Below, in pieces: positions 23,321-38,085 of a DNA stretch of 64,000 nt (positions are counted from its first letter, which is position 1; each line of letters starts with the position of its first letter). Position numbers and translations under genes: made by a program. The notes beneath the pieces were generated by a model. The model had not been told where the DNA came from and did not search any database. It saw nothing but the letters and a program-made list of their open reading frames with translations. This DNA is from Clavelina lepadiformis (taxonomy: Eukaryota; Chordata; Ascidiacea; Aplousobranchia; Clavelinidae). Location: NCBI RefSeq assembly GCF_947623445.1, contig NC_135246.1, forward strand, positions 436,501 through 500,500, written 5' to 3'.

Positions 23321-25286
23321 TCACCATGTTATAGGAAATTGAAATAAAAAGCGTTTCTATGCAAATATATAGAAAAATAATGTCTTTTTATCGTGAAGTT
23401 AAAGTCAGAAATTCATGCATTTAGCATTGGAGTAGGCTATCCTTCAGATTTGTTAGTCCGTAAAGGTCCGTACGGTTTATATTTTGGTCTAACCATGCTG
23501 GAGTAGTTTAGTGGAGTGATGCGAAATTTGGCGTTTGTTAACTTGGCGGGCATTTGTTCGGCGCTGAAAGCGAACTTTCCATCTCAGACGAAGGTGTAGC
23601 ATTATCTGCGAGTGACTTTTTCACTCAAACAAATAACCTGCAAATACTCGATTTTAATTAATATTTAGGGTTTAACTAGAATTAAATTTAGACTGGAAGG
23701 TGGTGTTAGGGTAGGTTTACGTTAATACGTCATAACATTAATTCAAGTTAAAGGACAACAAAAAGCTGTAAAACAGAAAAAAGAACTTAGAACGTACGCT
23801 TTTTTTCACATGAGTTAGGCCTAGGCCTATTAGTGGTGGCAGCTTTATTTTAATCTGACTAAGCCTACATGACGTGACGACCATGTTGTACAGTTGTAAG
23901 CAAGGGTTAAATAGGCCTAGCTTACCGTCCGGTATGTTGTGAGCAGGTAGCCTATGTCAGATCTTTCAGAACGCCGGCACGCCAGAATTGGGTGGAGCCA
24001 GGAATTTTGTAATTTGTTGTGAGTAGAAGTTTAGAAATACCGGAAATCTTGATCTAACTTGCAATAGTTAGGTTAGAATCTTTAGACACACCAATAACTC
24101 TATAAGGCTTACATTGAAAACAGTGTTGTGTTCTCAACTATAGGCCTATTTTCTTCAGGCTTTTAGTGAGATCCAAAATGTTGCGTTGTGATGTTTATCT
24201 GTAATCTGATTGAGCTGATCTCAGATCAGATCAGATCAGATCTCAGATCAGATCAGATCTGTAATCTGATCTGATCTTTTTAAATAGGATAGACTCAGAG
24301 TTTAGAGTTTGACACCAGGCACCAGCGAGCCTCAGGCTTCATGTTTGTTTGTGTGTTTTCGTACTTCTTGATAACCCTAGCAATACATAAATAAATGAAT
24401 TATGTATGTTAATTTTTGTAGTATGCTGACAAGCAATTAGCATTCTGCAATTTTATTAGTGCTCAGTAATAATTAATAATAACATCTATACATTGCCCTT
24501 ATCTGATAAACAAAACCGCTTTGACACGCTTTACACTCACAACTTGGAACATGAAGCAATAACAACCTTCAATAGGTCATACCAAATTGGAAAGTTTACT
24601 AAGTGCGATGGGAATAAAATTTAATTGCACATAAAATGGCTGTTTGTTTCATTTTGGTTGGGTGGCGAATTTCTCATCCAAAAACAGCAAACTTTTCAAT
24701 CTGGAGTCAACTTTACTTGAAAGTACGGCAATTTTCGACAAGGAACCATGTTTGCAAACATGCAAATATTGGCCTGATGGCGTACACTGAAATCTTAATT
24801 CTTTTTTAATTTGTTATTGATTAGCGTTCAAACAACCAGTTTTTGTTGGATTTTTTTTATTGTAAATCACTGCGATTGGTAAACTATTCAGTGTGCAGTA
24901 TGGGTGTTGGTGCCCCGTCTTCAACTGTTAAAGAGATTATGAATAGTTGTTACTGCATTCCGCGAAAAGAAGATTAATGCCCATTAATATGGGGTTGTGC
25001 TACAAATAGATTGTGGTACTTTCAGTCTGTAACAACAAACCTAGTTTTGTCCTTGAATTAGCATCGCCATCATCAATGGCTACATGAGAGAGTTGCACCC
25101 AGCAGTTTAGATGAATCGCCCAAATCTTTTTCTTGTCATTTAGTACAAAAGATTTTTGGGTTTAGTGGCAGTGCTGACCATTATTCATTAAATAATCATT
25201 CAGTTACATCATACTTGCACGATTTAGGCCTTTGGGTTTTGCTGCTTTTTCCTGATAATTGTTTGCTGATAGAGTACCGTATTTTA
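23321..25286. other. Intergenic, no gene recognised
   Basis: Contains a TAGGCCTAGGCCTA-type palindromic motif near 23817 and the GATCA repeat at 24208..24280. No exon-like sequence seen. Confidence 0.55.
24208..24280. repeat. Palindromic GATCA/GATCT repeat
   Basis: AGATC and TGATC units repeat in both orientations, with ATCTGTAATCTGAT on each side, so the strand can fold on itself. Confidence 0.85.
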
Positions 25287-27148
25287 TGGGCCATAAGGCG
25301 CAATTTAAATTCTTTTTTTTCCTCATAAATTGATCGTGCACCTTATAAGCCGGTGCGCCTAATGTATGGATCAAGTAGTGCTTTATTGCCTACACTCAAA
25401 ACCAGTACCGATACTATTATTATATATATATAAACCACCGTCTTACACAATAAACTATGGGAAAAGCAACTAGCAACTGTGATATTCACTAGGCTCATTT
25501 TTTCTTTTGCTCATTGTACTATTGTGACTTGCTTACATTTATTACGTAACAAGTAAACTTTTATTTCTCTTGCTCCTCATAATTGTATAATGCGAATACT
25601 GCTGATATCACCATTTTTTTACAGTACCTGCTGTCCTTAAAATGGCGCCAAGGAGAAATGCTTACGAAGCGAGCTTAAAGCTTAAAGCAATCGAGTATGC
25701 AGTAACCCATGGAAATAGAGCAGCTGCAAGAGAATTTAATGTTAACGAATCGATGGTACGAAAGTGGACGAAGCAAGAAGATGCGCTGCGCCAGGTAAAA
25801 AGGAACAAACTGAGCTTTCGAGGGCATAAGGCAAGGTGGCCACATTTGGAGGAAAGAATTGAGCAGTGGATTATTGAGCAGAGAAGTGCAAGTAGAAGTG
25901 TCTCTACATTCTCTATTCGGCTGAAGGCAAAATCGTTAGCATGCGAGTTGGACATTAAAGACTTTCAAGGTACCCCTTCTTGGTGCTTTCGTTTTATGAA
26001 GCGGCACAATCTTTCCATTCGCACCAGAACTACCGTTTCGCAACAACTACCAGATGATTACCGAGAAAAACTGATGTTGTTTCGCACCTACTGCACAAAC
26101 AAGATCAATGAACAAAACATCCAGCTAAAACACATCACAAACATGGATGAGGTTCCCCTGACCTTTGACATCCCCGTAAACCGTACCGTCGAAAGAACAG
26201 GAGCCAGTGCTGTAAGTATACGGACCACAGGAAATGAGAAGTCATCCTTGACAGTAGTTCTTGGTTGCCAGGCAAATGGCCAGAAGCTACCGCCCATGGT
26301 CATTTTTAAAAGAAAGACTTTACCAAAAGAAAATTTTCCGGCTGGTGTCATCATCAAGGCCAACCCAGAGGGCTGGATGGACGAAGAGATGATGAGTGAT
26401 TGGTTACGAGAGGTTTACGTGAGGAGGCCAGGAGGATTTTTTAATAAATCGCCATCTCTGTTGATTTATGACTCCTTGCGCGCTCATTTGACCGATGCAG
26501 TTAAAGCTAAAGTTAAGAAAACAAACTCAGAGCTTGCCGTTATTCCGGGTGCGTTAACCAAAGAACTTCAGCCGCTAGATATTGGTATCAACAGACCATT
26601 TAAGGCTAAATTGCGAGTTGCAAGGGAGCATTGGATGACAGACGGCGAACACACGTTTACTAAGACAGGGAGACAACGACGGGCAAATTACGCAATTTTA
26701 TGCCAATGGATCGTAGATGCGTGGGCAAAAATATCAGTATCCACTATCATGCGATCATTTAGGAAAGCTGGGATAATCACTGGACAATTAAATACTGATA
26801 ATAGCGATGAGGCAGACTCTGACAGTGACGAGACAGATCCAGGAATGCTTGATGTCGAAATCGCACAACTGCTGAATTCCGACACAGAAGATGAAGAATT
26901 TGATGGATTTCCGGAGGAGGAATAAACTCCACTTGTTTTAAGTTTTTAATTTTTGATCGTTTCTTTGAATAAAACGCAATAACCATAAAAAATATTGAGC
27001 ATTTTTGTTTAATGAGCTTTATACGGTAAACCATACTCCTTAAAATACGTTGCGTTCTATAGCCCGGTGCGCCTTATGTTTGAACAAAAAACTAATCAAA
27101 GCAATTTATTGACAGTGCGCCTTATAATCGGGTGCGCTTTATGGTCCG
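25287..27148 (+). mobile_element. Tc1/mariner-pogo DNA transposon, apparently full length
   Basis: 1862 bp between TA dinucleotides. Terminal inverted repeats TGGGCCATAAGGCGCA (left) and CGGACCATAAAGCGCA (right, reverse complement). Further GTGCGCCTTATA-type repeats lie inside both ends (near 25340 and 27070-27135). Encodes one uninterrupted transposase. The match between the two ends is imperfect, so exact termini are provisional. Confidence 0.8.
25642..26925 (+). CDS. pogo/Tigger-type DDE transposase
   Basis: 427 residues, one exon, no stop or frameshift. An N-terminal helix-turn-helix of the psq/CENP-B kind (residues about 10-45, AAAREFNVNESMVRKW), a second DNA-binding CENP-B-like part (about 65-125), then a DDE_1 catalytic domain. 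The likely catalytic aspartates are D169 in NMDEV, D277 in LLIYDS and D313 in LQPLDIGINRPFK; the last gap of 36 residues suits pogo-type DDD enzymes. The C-terminus is acidic. Sits about 355 bp inside the left terminus and 223 bp from the right. It could be an active transposon gene or, less likely, a domesticated one; the flanking inverted repeats favour the former. Confidence 0.92.
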   Translation: MAPRRNAYEASLKLKAIEYAVTHGNRAAAREFNVNESMVRKWTKQEDALRQVKRNKLSFRGHKARWPHLEERIEQWIIEQRSASRSVSTFSIRLKAKSLACELDIKDFQGTPSWCFRFMKRHNLSIRTRTTVSQQLPDDYREKLMLFRTYCTNKINEQNIQLKHITNMDEVPLTFDIPVNRTVERTGASAVSIRTTGNEKSSLTVVLGCQANGQKLPPMVIFKRKTLPKENFPAGVIIKANPEGWMDEEMMSDWLREVYVRRPGGFFNKSPSLLIYDSLRAHLTDAVKAKVKKTNSELAVIPGALTKELQPLDIGINRPFKAKLRVAREHWMTDGEHTFTKTGRQRRANYAILCQWIVDAWAKISVSTIMRSFRKAGIITGQLNTDNSDEADSDSDETDPGMLDVEIAQLLNSDTEDEEFDGFPEEE

Positions 27149-27150
27149 TA

Positions 27151-27377
27151 TTTGTTTTGTCCTATTTTTAGAACAGAAGTTCCTATTTTGGGCTTTTCGA
27201 CCCCTTTACTATACCATTTTGTACCAAAGAAATACCAAAATTTAGAACAAGCAAATACTGTCTCGTCTTTTGATAGGAACATTGATTGCCTTCTCCTGTT
27301 GTACACTGTTTAAAGTAGAATTCTTCTTTCGTTTCCTAGTCGTCCTAATTGTTGAGTCCAGACCGATGGCAACCCTG
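27151..27377 (-). mobile_element. Truncated hAT-like relic next to the pogo element
   Basis: Aligns with the element at 47030..47353 in reverse orientation: shared TTGATTGCCTTCTCCT, GAGTCCAGACCGATGGCAAC and the terminal ACCCTG. Only one end is present. The pogo element abuts its broken side. Confidence 0.65.
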
Positions 27378-27969
27378 CCCACAGAAAATGATGAACAACA
27401 CAAAGAAGTTTTGGAAGACGATATGAAAATTATCAAATTTGATTTTAATTTTGGGGAAAGCTCATTTTATCAAACACTGTCTCCCCCTTTCAGTTTTATC
27501 GCCTTTAATGAGTTATTCTGCGTCAATACCTATATCCCCAGAATGTTCAGAAACTTCAATAGTTTAGTTTAATAATGTACATGATACTACTTTCATTGGA
27601 CATTATAAACCTAGTAAAGTCTTAAGAACGATATCAATGAACAACACAACACATTTTTGTGCTGGGTTGACATGACTGTGAGTGGCATGACATGACTGTG
27701 TGCAACCGCGCAACGAAAGTAACCTTTTTAATAACAACCTCACAGAAATTTTTGGCACCAATTTCTGAATCTACCCCTGGCAGGATATCGCCTTGGCCGA
27801 TGTTTGCTGCAAAAATTATAACCAATGATTTTCATATTTATTTAATAATTACTGATTTATTAGTGTTTATTTTGAATATTTTTAGAAGCAATAGAAATAC
27901 TGAAATAGGCCAAACCGTCTAAACGCAGTCAACTGCCATTTTGCTGTGTCATTGCGTCAACTCACAAAC
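27378..27969. other. 5' flank of TAF12
   Basis: AT-rich with no exon seen. Contains a two-unit TGACATGACTGTG repeat at about 27668-27700. Confidence 0.55.
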
Positions 27970-29800
27970 ATGGACATCTCTGCTCATACTCTGTCTCTCC
28001 AGCAGACTTTGAAGGGAGTTGAAACTAAACTCCAATTCCTTGGGCCTGGCCCTCACGCACAGAAGCAACTTGAAGAACTTCAAACGTTAACAAAAGTTAA
28101 ACAAACACTTGTTGAGCAAATACAAGGTAGGCTACTTACAATAGGTTCTTGTATTGTGTAGTTGGCATAGTGTCATTTATGATTCGTTGCAATCCACGGG
28201 GCTGGCAGTATTAGACAAACATAGACTCTATATAATTTATCTCACAATCCACAAGAGGTTTTACTTAAAAATCTTGTAACTTTAAAGTGATCCAAAAAAT
28301 GTAAAAGTATAGAAATGAAGGAAGATAACAACCATTTCATTGGCAGGTGTAATAACTTGTGTAAAATAAATTCACTTGGTTGGTGACGTTTCTGTATTGT
28401 GCTATGATTCACCCATTTTGGTTTTGCTTTATGGAGTAACTCACTTCACTTTCCACTATTTGGATACTATTTTACTCCAGGTGCCCGATAAGTTGATCGC
28501 GCATCATTTACAACTTATTCAGATGTTTTCGTTTTGCCTAATTTTACTTTTCAAATCAAAATGATTAACTATTTACGTACAAATTAATTGGGTAAAAGTA
28601 ATAAAGTAAAAACTTTATGGATGATCATTTTAATGTTTCTTTGCAAAGGTTTCGCAAGCTTAAAATACTTGAGCACCTCTGTTTTACTCATTTCAATTTT
28701 ACTTCATGGGAAAACTCACTTGTTTTCCAGCATTCGACTAAATTAAGCTCCGGCACTCGACAAGTAAATTATTTTCAAATTGTTCCAGCGTCCATTCAGA
28801 GCAAGTCGTCAAGTCCAGCATCTGTCCTACCTCAAGGCACTCCACTTGTCATTGCCAAAACAACCCTTGCAATGCCACAAGCCACTCCACCGTCAGTAAA
28901 GGCCCAGCCACAGGTCGTTCTGAACAAATCACGACCAGGCATGCCTTTCATGATGACAGCTCAGAGAGAGACCAATAACAAGGTGACTTAGTTTTTAATT
29001 TTGTCGCGAATCAGGTCACGTAACAATGTGTGCTACACGAAGTGTGTCATATGTTGGTTGTTGCTGGGGACAACTTTCACAGATCTATAACTGGATTTCT
29101 TAATTATCTGCAATTATATACAATAGTTATGGCTTAAATTACCCAGAGCTAATCATAGACTCCCCCTATAGAGATAAAATTTTAATTGAATATTCTGGGT
29201 AACATTACTATTGCAACTGTGTTTAGTTTAAATCAGATAATTAATTACTCTTTGCTTTATGACATCATTCCCTTTAATAAGATTTCTATGTTCCAGATAT
29301 TGAACAAGCAGAGGCTGCAGGAGCTAGTCAAAGAAATTGATCCATCCGAGCAACTGGATGAGGACGTCGAGGAGGTGAAGATTTTATTGTTCGGACAATA
29401 ATACACACATTATGACGTCACAATACACATAACGCAGTTAACATAGCAACAAATATATGTAAGTTTATATAAGCACAGTATATTACATTTGACAGATGCT
29501 CATGCATATCACTGATGACTTCATAGAGAGCGTTGTGGCGGCGTCCTGCAACCTTGCCAAGCACAGAAAATCCAACACTTTAGAAGTGAAGGATTTGAAA
29601 CTACATTTGGGTAATTCATTGCGGTGCTGGTTTTATTCTTAGTGATGCCTCCAACTAACAAGTGATTATTTCCAGATAAACACTGGAACATATCAGTGCC
29701 AGGCTATGGCACGGACGATATACGACCGCTTAAGAAAACCACATCAACAGACGCACACAAACAACGACTGGCAATTATAAGAAGAGCGGTCAAAAAATAA
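27970..29800 (+). CDS. taf12: Transcription initiation factor TFIID subunit 12
   Basis: Five exons: 27970..28126, 28789..28982, 29297..29374, 29496..29610, 29676..29800; 222 residues. TAF12 is a histone-fold subunit of TFIID and SAGA that pairs with TAF4 or ADA1 in the nucleus. The C-terminal histone fold carries the conserved LDEDVEE, DDFIESVV, CNLAKHRKSNTLEVKD and IRPLKK stretches at the expected spacing. The N-terminal half is low-complexity Ser/Pro/Gln-rich, as in other animals. The start codon opens a helical segment not well conserved outside the group. The gene converges on TMEM50. Confidence 0.95.
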
Positions 29801-29801
29801 A
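29796..29801 (+). promoter_or_regulatory. Poly(A) signal overlapping the TAF12 stop codon
   Basis: AATAAA whose TAA is the stop codon itself, implying a 3' untranslated region of only a few tens of bases. Confidence 0.55.
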
Positions 29802-29836
29802 GGTCACGGTAGAAAATATAAGATTTCTATGACTGC

Positions 29837-31711
<1,875 letters not shown>

Positions 31712-34700
31712 ATTTATAAGCTGTGACTGTATGCAGTATGAGAGATGACCAATATCATAGGACTATAAGTTAACAATTTAAAAATAACAGATTAGGACGG
31801 TATAAAAATAACTCGCGGACTCTATGCTTTGCTTTACTATGCTCACCGCTACCATAACCTACATCAAACACAACTCCTGTAAACAAAGACTGGGCTTGCA
31901 CAAGAAATGGCATCATTCAGTCAGGTGATTTCCCTATTAATGACGTCATGTTTTATAACCAGACGCCACTTGGAAAGACCTTTCAATATTACGCCAACTT
32001 AAAAAACAACTGGGTTTCGTAAATTAAAATATTCACAAGACTTGTGGAAAGCAGTACTCCAATAAACAATAGCTAGGGTTTCGAAATAAGTGTTAAAATT
32101 TGGTTTAGTGAGTTTTGGTTAGTGAGTGAGTTACATAAGCTATGTAAACATGGTCGTATAGAACTGTGGATGTGAGTTGCTCTATTACCATAACCAAGAG
32201 TACAATTTTATAAACAATATTCTTTCATTTCGTTTTTGCAAATTAATCGAAGTATTTTAAATATTATATTTATACTACCACTTCCTCCAATCCCTTCTTG
32301 GATTCAAGTGAATTACATTGCGACGTTTCTAATCTTTTCAAAACCATTTACTTTCAAGTTTTATCATCATATCGTCATGTTTATTCTTCGCCATTGACGG
32401 TGGGGAGCGAAAACGTATGGTGCTAATCTTTAATGTGGTTGTACTGATCAAAAATAAATATGCTTACTAACAATCAATGACCAGGTAAAGCGACTTACCC
32501 CCTAGAGCTAAAACGTGCAAGAAGTAGCCTAAAGCATAGCAGGTGCTAATGCTACCACGGTGGAAGGTTTTGCTCAGCCGCTAAACCCAAACACCTAAAA
32601 AAATGCATAAATCATCTCATATTTGCCAATCGTTTACTGTATTTTCAAGATAAGGATGAAATATTACTTATTGACAACTTCATTACAGTAGAATTGATTT
32701 TTTCATGAATTTTAGTTTACTTAGCTCGTAATTTACAAAAAAATGCTTGAAAACTATCTCTCTATCTTACAATAATTTGTTTTTTAATTTGGTGGTTACA
32801 TTTTAATATAATATTTTGTTGCGTCATTAGAAACAAGAACCTTCCTACAGGTGTTTTGGGTAAAAATGGAATAAAACTAAAATTAACTGTACATCCCCGT
32901 TAGAATTGTTGACTCGATTTAGCTTTTGACAAATCGATTATTTATATTTGTTGCATTGTGAATTACTAAGCTCTGCAGAAGTACATAATAGTACAATTTC
33001 GTATATTTTTTGACGTTTGAGTATGCGATACTCAATATACAGATTTTTAGATTATGGATGTTTTGTCATAAATTTAAAAACACTAGAAGAATAAAATTCT
33101 TTAAGCTTTGCTCGGGCGTTTATTTATTTCATCTTACAACAAATGTTCATAATATAGGTCTATTGGTTTGACTAACATTATGAAAGTAAAGCTTGAAAGT
33201 ATTAAATAACTTATACATTAGCCTAGTATAGGCTATCTTATCGTTTATTTTGGACATTTACTGATTCGCTTTAAGAAACAAAACTTGTGATGCTAAAGTC
33301 GTGATAGCTTAATGAAAAACTCTTACTCATAAATAGTAATTACTAATAGCAGAATGTCAGTTAGCATGGTTACCTGCCCCAAAATTTGTATATGTTTTGC
33401 GGATTTAAGCTCTGAAAATCTGTGAATTGAAGTTGGTGGTCTTATGATGCAGCCATTTAACTGCTTTTAAGTTTTCCATAACTTTTTCTTAAAATTGTGC
33501 AACTTTTTGCAAAATGGGATGCAATGTGTTATATTTCTATGAATCAATCACAATCAGTCAAGCGGAACAAGATCGTTCCCGGGGTTACGGTTAGAAAATT
33601 TATTTCATTTTGAGTTCGCTGAAGTTGGTAGGTTGGCCTGTCATCGACTTACAGGCGCATTGTAAAGAGTTTTTGATAAATTAATTACTTTTCATGCATC
33701 GCAACTGTGGTGTTTAACACAGTATCTTAATTAGCCAGATTGGGGCGGAACATGTAGGATTCTTTGGTCTTAACCAAATGATGAGTTCTCCCACTTATAC
33801 TGCTTATGAAGTGTGCCATGATATGCGCAGTTAATGTTAACCCCCCGCTTACTTAGCAAACTTACCAATTTCGTCGCTTATAACTTGATCCTGAACTTAG
33901 ACATGCCGCATTACCGGAGAGTGACCTATGGCGGTATTTAGCAACATCTTTCATTGGGTGAAGTGACAATGTCCAGTTTACCTGCGTCCATTTACCAAGA
34001 TTTCCAAATCATAATATGGTGACCGAAAGATTCACTCACGGGTTTATGACTCTCGTTTTTGACGGGAAAAAGGAAGCAATGCGCTGGCATAGGCCTAGTT
34101 GTTAACGATGGGGTTCGTATGCTGGAGGTGTCAGGTCTGAATCTCTTTATTTGTCCAAATTTACTTTTGATTTAATTTAATCGTGCAGGTGGAAAGGATC
34201 ATCGTCACGACACTTGCACATCGTCTCAATTTTTTCTCAGTGCGAAAGTAAATAAGCACAAGGAGGTAAACGTGCTTGTTAAATAGTTTGTTTTAATCTC
34301 TATGATTTAATGTGATTACTTTTGATTTGATATGATTTAAATTGGTAAATATCTTAACGTGTATGATATCGCAGCGTACTTTTCCATAGACTTCGAGTAA
34401 CGTTAATTTGCCATCGATAACAATACATTTTGCCGTGTAACCTGCCTTTCTTGGATGCGTCAAACAACCAAAAATGACAAGTGTGTTGTGCAAAAATACT
34501 TGGGTGGACGTAATTTAGGTGCGACCTTAGACATAAAGTATGGCACCTGAACGCACGAGATTAAGCAGCATATACACTGAAATTTTATCTTTTCGCTGAT
34601 TTATAATAAACAAACGTATAAAAAAGGTTGTTTGAATACCAATTTATACTGGTAATAAATAAAAAGGAATTGAGGTTTCAGTGCACGCCATCACAACGAA

Positions 34701-37323
34701 ATTAGTGTCTTTTCACACTAATTTCTTTTCGATTTCTTTTCGAAAGCTGCTACTTTCTAGTCGTGGCCTTAGGTTAAATTACAAAGTTTGACATATGTAA
34801 ACTTTAAATAAATTAAAGATTGAGTGCACAGAAGTTCTTTCCCTAAAGACTCTAAGCACCCTTTTTTTTTTAAAAGGACCAAATTTTAACATCAACATCG
34901 GGAAAAGCAAACTTGACGACAAACAGGTCGAAAAATTTAACTAAAGATGTCAGGGTTTGTTTTTTAACATGATTGATAGCAGATGATAGCTCAGGCTAAA
35001 GCAGAATTTTAAATTATGGATAAGTGTTGGAATGTTAGTAAGTTCTAGTTTCACTAGGAAATACGTTGTTATGTATCTAAGCCATATGTACCATAGCCAA
35101 CATAGGGCTATGTGTAATAGGTACCTTACGACTACGGCCCACCAAGTGTTTAAGCTTGATAGGTTACATGTTAGAGCACTTGGTTTGCAGTAATGTGGGC
35201 CATGTTTGATACGTGTTGGCTCTGCCGTTTGTATGACCTCATTAATGACACTTGCTACTGTTCAGTGGAGAATAGTGGTGGACACTGGACAGTCTAAATT
35301 TAGACAATTCGATATAAAAATTTCGAAAAGAAAAACAAATAATAAATTTGTGTTTATCGGAACTTGTACCAAGGTTAGCTCGATAAGCGATGATCAGTAT
35401 CAAGCGATCAAAAATCATCGTCGGGGTTTAAGTTGTGCTGAGACTTTCTTCAGGTGGAGGATAAAGATCACTGTGACAAGGTGATTCAGTGTGGCCCTCC
35501 GCTGAGCAGACATGGAAGTCAAACAATATTGCACACCAGCTGCCTAAAACCACTTTTACTTTCCATTACAGCAAGTAGAAAGTGATTCCTTTTGACTTTG
35601 CTTTTCTTCATAAAAAGAAACAGGATGAAACATTTTTTTAAAGCAAACTAGGAAAGGTAACTTGCCATTATTGTGGTTCGAGTGTTTGAAGGTGATTCAC
35701 CAATGAAATCTTGCACATTCCTGTTTTAAGCTAATTAGATTTTCAGTGTAAGAAACTTTACACATCCCCGTTTAAAAATGGTGGCATGTTCTCTAACAAG
35801 TATGCTGCTTTCTTATACTGCATCAGGCTACAGCAATCAGCAAGAAAAATTATAGGGCATGCCGGAAAGCATGGCGCTTTTAGACAAGATTTTGAGGGCG
35901 CAAAATGGCTAAAATCTAAAGTTTGGACCAAACTGAGACATGTCGGCTTGGTGGCAAAGTGGTTAGAACACCTAGCTAGTAGAAATCCATACCGAGTTCG
36001 ATTCCCAGTGGTGCTATTGTAGCGGCCGTTGGGTGTTTTGTTTGTTTTGTCGCTGGATGGTGCTCTCACAATGCTCCCAGCACATGTTTATTTAAGCACT
36101 GTTAGTTCGTTTACCGACCTCTTTTCGTTTCGCACTGTCTGAGCGCAGGACATCAGTTCGATTAAAGACTTGAAGTAAGAAGGTCGTGCTTGTTTTCCTT
36201 TAATATATGAGCGAAGGTAACAGACAACTGAGTAGCAGCCTTCTGAAACAGGAGTCAGCAACAGATCAACAACGCAGCATCGTGACAGCAACGCAACAAC
36301 GTACTAGCGCTACCTTCGCCATACTATTATTACTACTATTGTTGTAGTAGCACCTTTGAGCTAGATTTGAACAACGTTTGTTTTTGTTTAGTGGATCTGT
36401 CGGACAGTTCGATGCTAAGAGCAAAGCCTGAAAAAATCAATATTTTTGTTGGTGAATTTGCGACCTTTGAACCATTTTCGTCGTTGCTTCCAAAAAAAAC
36501 ATGGAGTTCTTGTCTTTATTTTGTTTCATTTTAAGGGAAAGATGAAAATGAGCAAATTTTTAAGGGCAAGGTCACATTTTTCTCATCCTGAGGCTTGACT
36601 TAGGTCAGTTGAGATTGTGATGCAGCAAACACCACTCTTAGAATACATCAGGGCTGCAGTGGTCATGCTTTCCACTATGGTTTGTTTGGAAAAAATGCAG
36701 AGTAAAACTTCAATTTTTGGTCTATTGTGAATTGGTTTATAACCAACCGATTTTTTCCTCGTTATGTTTTCAATGGACACAAATATGTGAAAGTTTGGTC
36801 AATTTCTTTTGGGAGAAAGTGGAGATAAGCTTTTGATACTTTGCTTGTCCATGTATGGTTCATGTTTGCCCGAATCTCGAACTAGGTTGCCGACCCGCAA
36901 ATATATTTGCATTAGAGTTTATTTCGTGCCATCGTTCAACTGATATTTCCTGGATGCGTAACAATCCAACTCGAATGTACTTGTTTATTTTATGTGATTA
37001 AACATAGAAGATTTCTCCGGATATTTTTCAATTTTGTTTTCTGATTATTGAATAAATTGTTGGAGTGCATCAGTAAACACTGGTGTTTGCTTAAATAAAG
37101 ATTAATAATTAACAAATTGAAGACTCGATTTAAAATTTTTAGAAAACACGACTGTAATCTAAATAGGCTATCACTGTTTTCTGCTTGGATAAGGTTTAAA
37201 TTTTTCTCGTTCAGGTTTTATTCAAGTTTTTGTTTTAATCCGTAATAAGTTAAAAGTTGTCTAGAATCAACATTGAAATTTTTGTGTCAGCTCGACTGAA
37301 TTCATTCATCGCATTTAACAACA
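31712..37323. other. Gene-poor interval TMEM50 to MYCBP
   Basis: About 5.6 kb holding a TGACGTCA at 31941, a tRNA-like repeat at 35941..36018 and many short, unconvincing open frames. Likely a bidirectional regulatory interval since the flanking genes diverge. Confidence 0.6.
35941..36018 (+). repeat. tRNA-like sequence, probably SINE head or tRNA pseudogene
   Basis: An A-box-like TGGCAAAGTGG and a B-box-like AGTTCGATTCCC lie 40-45 bases apart, the spacing of tRNA internal promoters. The arms do not fold into a complete cloverleaf and the sequence continues without a terminator, so it is not a functional tRNA. Confidence 0.5.
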
Positions 37324-38085
37324 ATGACATCATACAGGGTACGTGACGTACAGCATTTCTAACCTTGTGTATTTATAGCCTAACCTTATGCCTTACTTCA
37401 TGTGCAAATCTAGTTATTTCACTTCCGTAGTATTTAATTTTCTGTTTAAAGTTTGTGTGTTGTTGGCTTCTAGGCTGCAGACTCGAAGCGTGAAGAGTTC
37501 AGAAAATATTTGGAGAAGGCAGGAGTGCTAGATGCACTCACAAAAGGTGGATGGCGTTATATGTAACATAGCCAGGCATTGCATGTTGTTACGAAACAAA
37601 CACTGGGGTGTCTTTGTTTTTAACTTTGGTCCACTTTTATGAGATGTAACAGTTTTTTGATTTCTCCACAGTGTTGGTGAATTTGTATGAAGAACCAGAG
37701 AAGCCGAACAATGCATTAGAGTATCCTTTCTTAGCCCAATTTTTATGATTTATTTTTGTCGTCCTGTTGTTTGGTTTCATAATTCTGCTGTTCAGTATTC
37801 CTTAACCATTCCTCACAGGTTCTTGTACCAGCATTTAAATGGTTCCGGGCCGGACAGCGCCGATGTTGAAGCGTTGAAAGTTGATGTTGTTGAATTGAAA
37901 GCAAAAGTTGCGCAATTAACAGACGAAAACGAAGATTTGAAGAGTAGAGTGAGTGCAGCCATCTAGGGTTAATGGCGCTTCAATTTGAAAGCGGGAATTT
38001 TATTTATTAAAAAACTTTTAAACTGAAATTTTCTTTTTAGCTTGAAAAATACGAACCTTCGTCTGTCGAAGAACCAAACAATTAG
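37324..38085 (+). CDS. mycbp: c-Myc-binding protein (AMY-1)
   Basis: Five exons: 37324..37338, 37474..37546, 37672..37720, 37819..37948, 38041..38085; 103 residues, the same length as human MYCBP. Conserved: AADSKREEFRKYLEKAGVLD, the start of VLVNLYEEPEKPNNALEF, and the C-terminal coiled-coil (VVELKAKVAQLTDENEDLK) ending in EKYEP. Family members bind the Myc N-terminus and AKAP proteins and link to ciliary and cytoplasmic complexes. The first coding exon is only five codons long (MTSYR), which matches the human gene start MAHYK. Confidence 0.95.

Noticed and set aside
27270-27572. 100-codon frame
   Set aside because: Begins in a truncated hAT-like relic; a similar frame occurs in reverse orientation in the element at 47030..47353, so the similarity is repeat-derived.
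35758-36069. Open frames around the tRNA-like repeat
   Set aside because: They overlap on both strands and coincide with the tRNA-like sequence.
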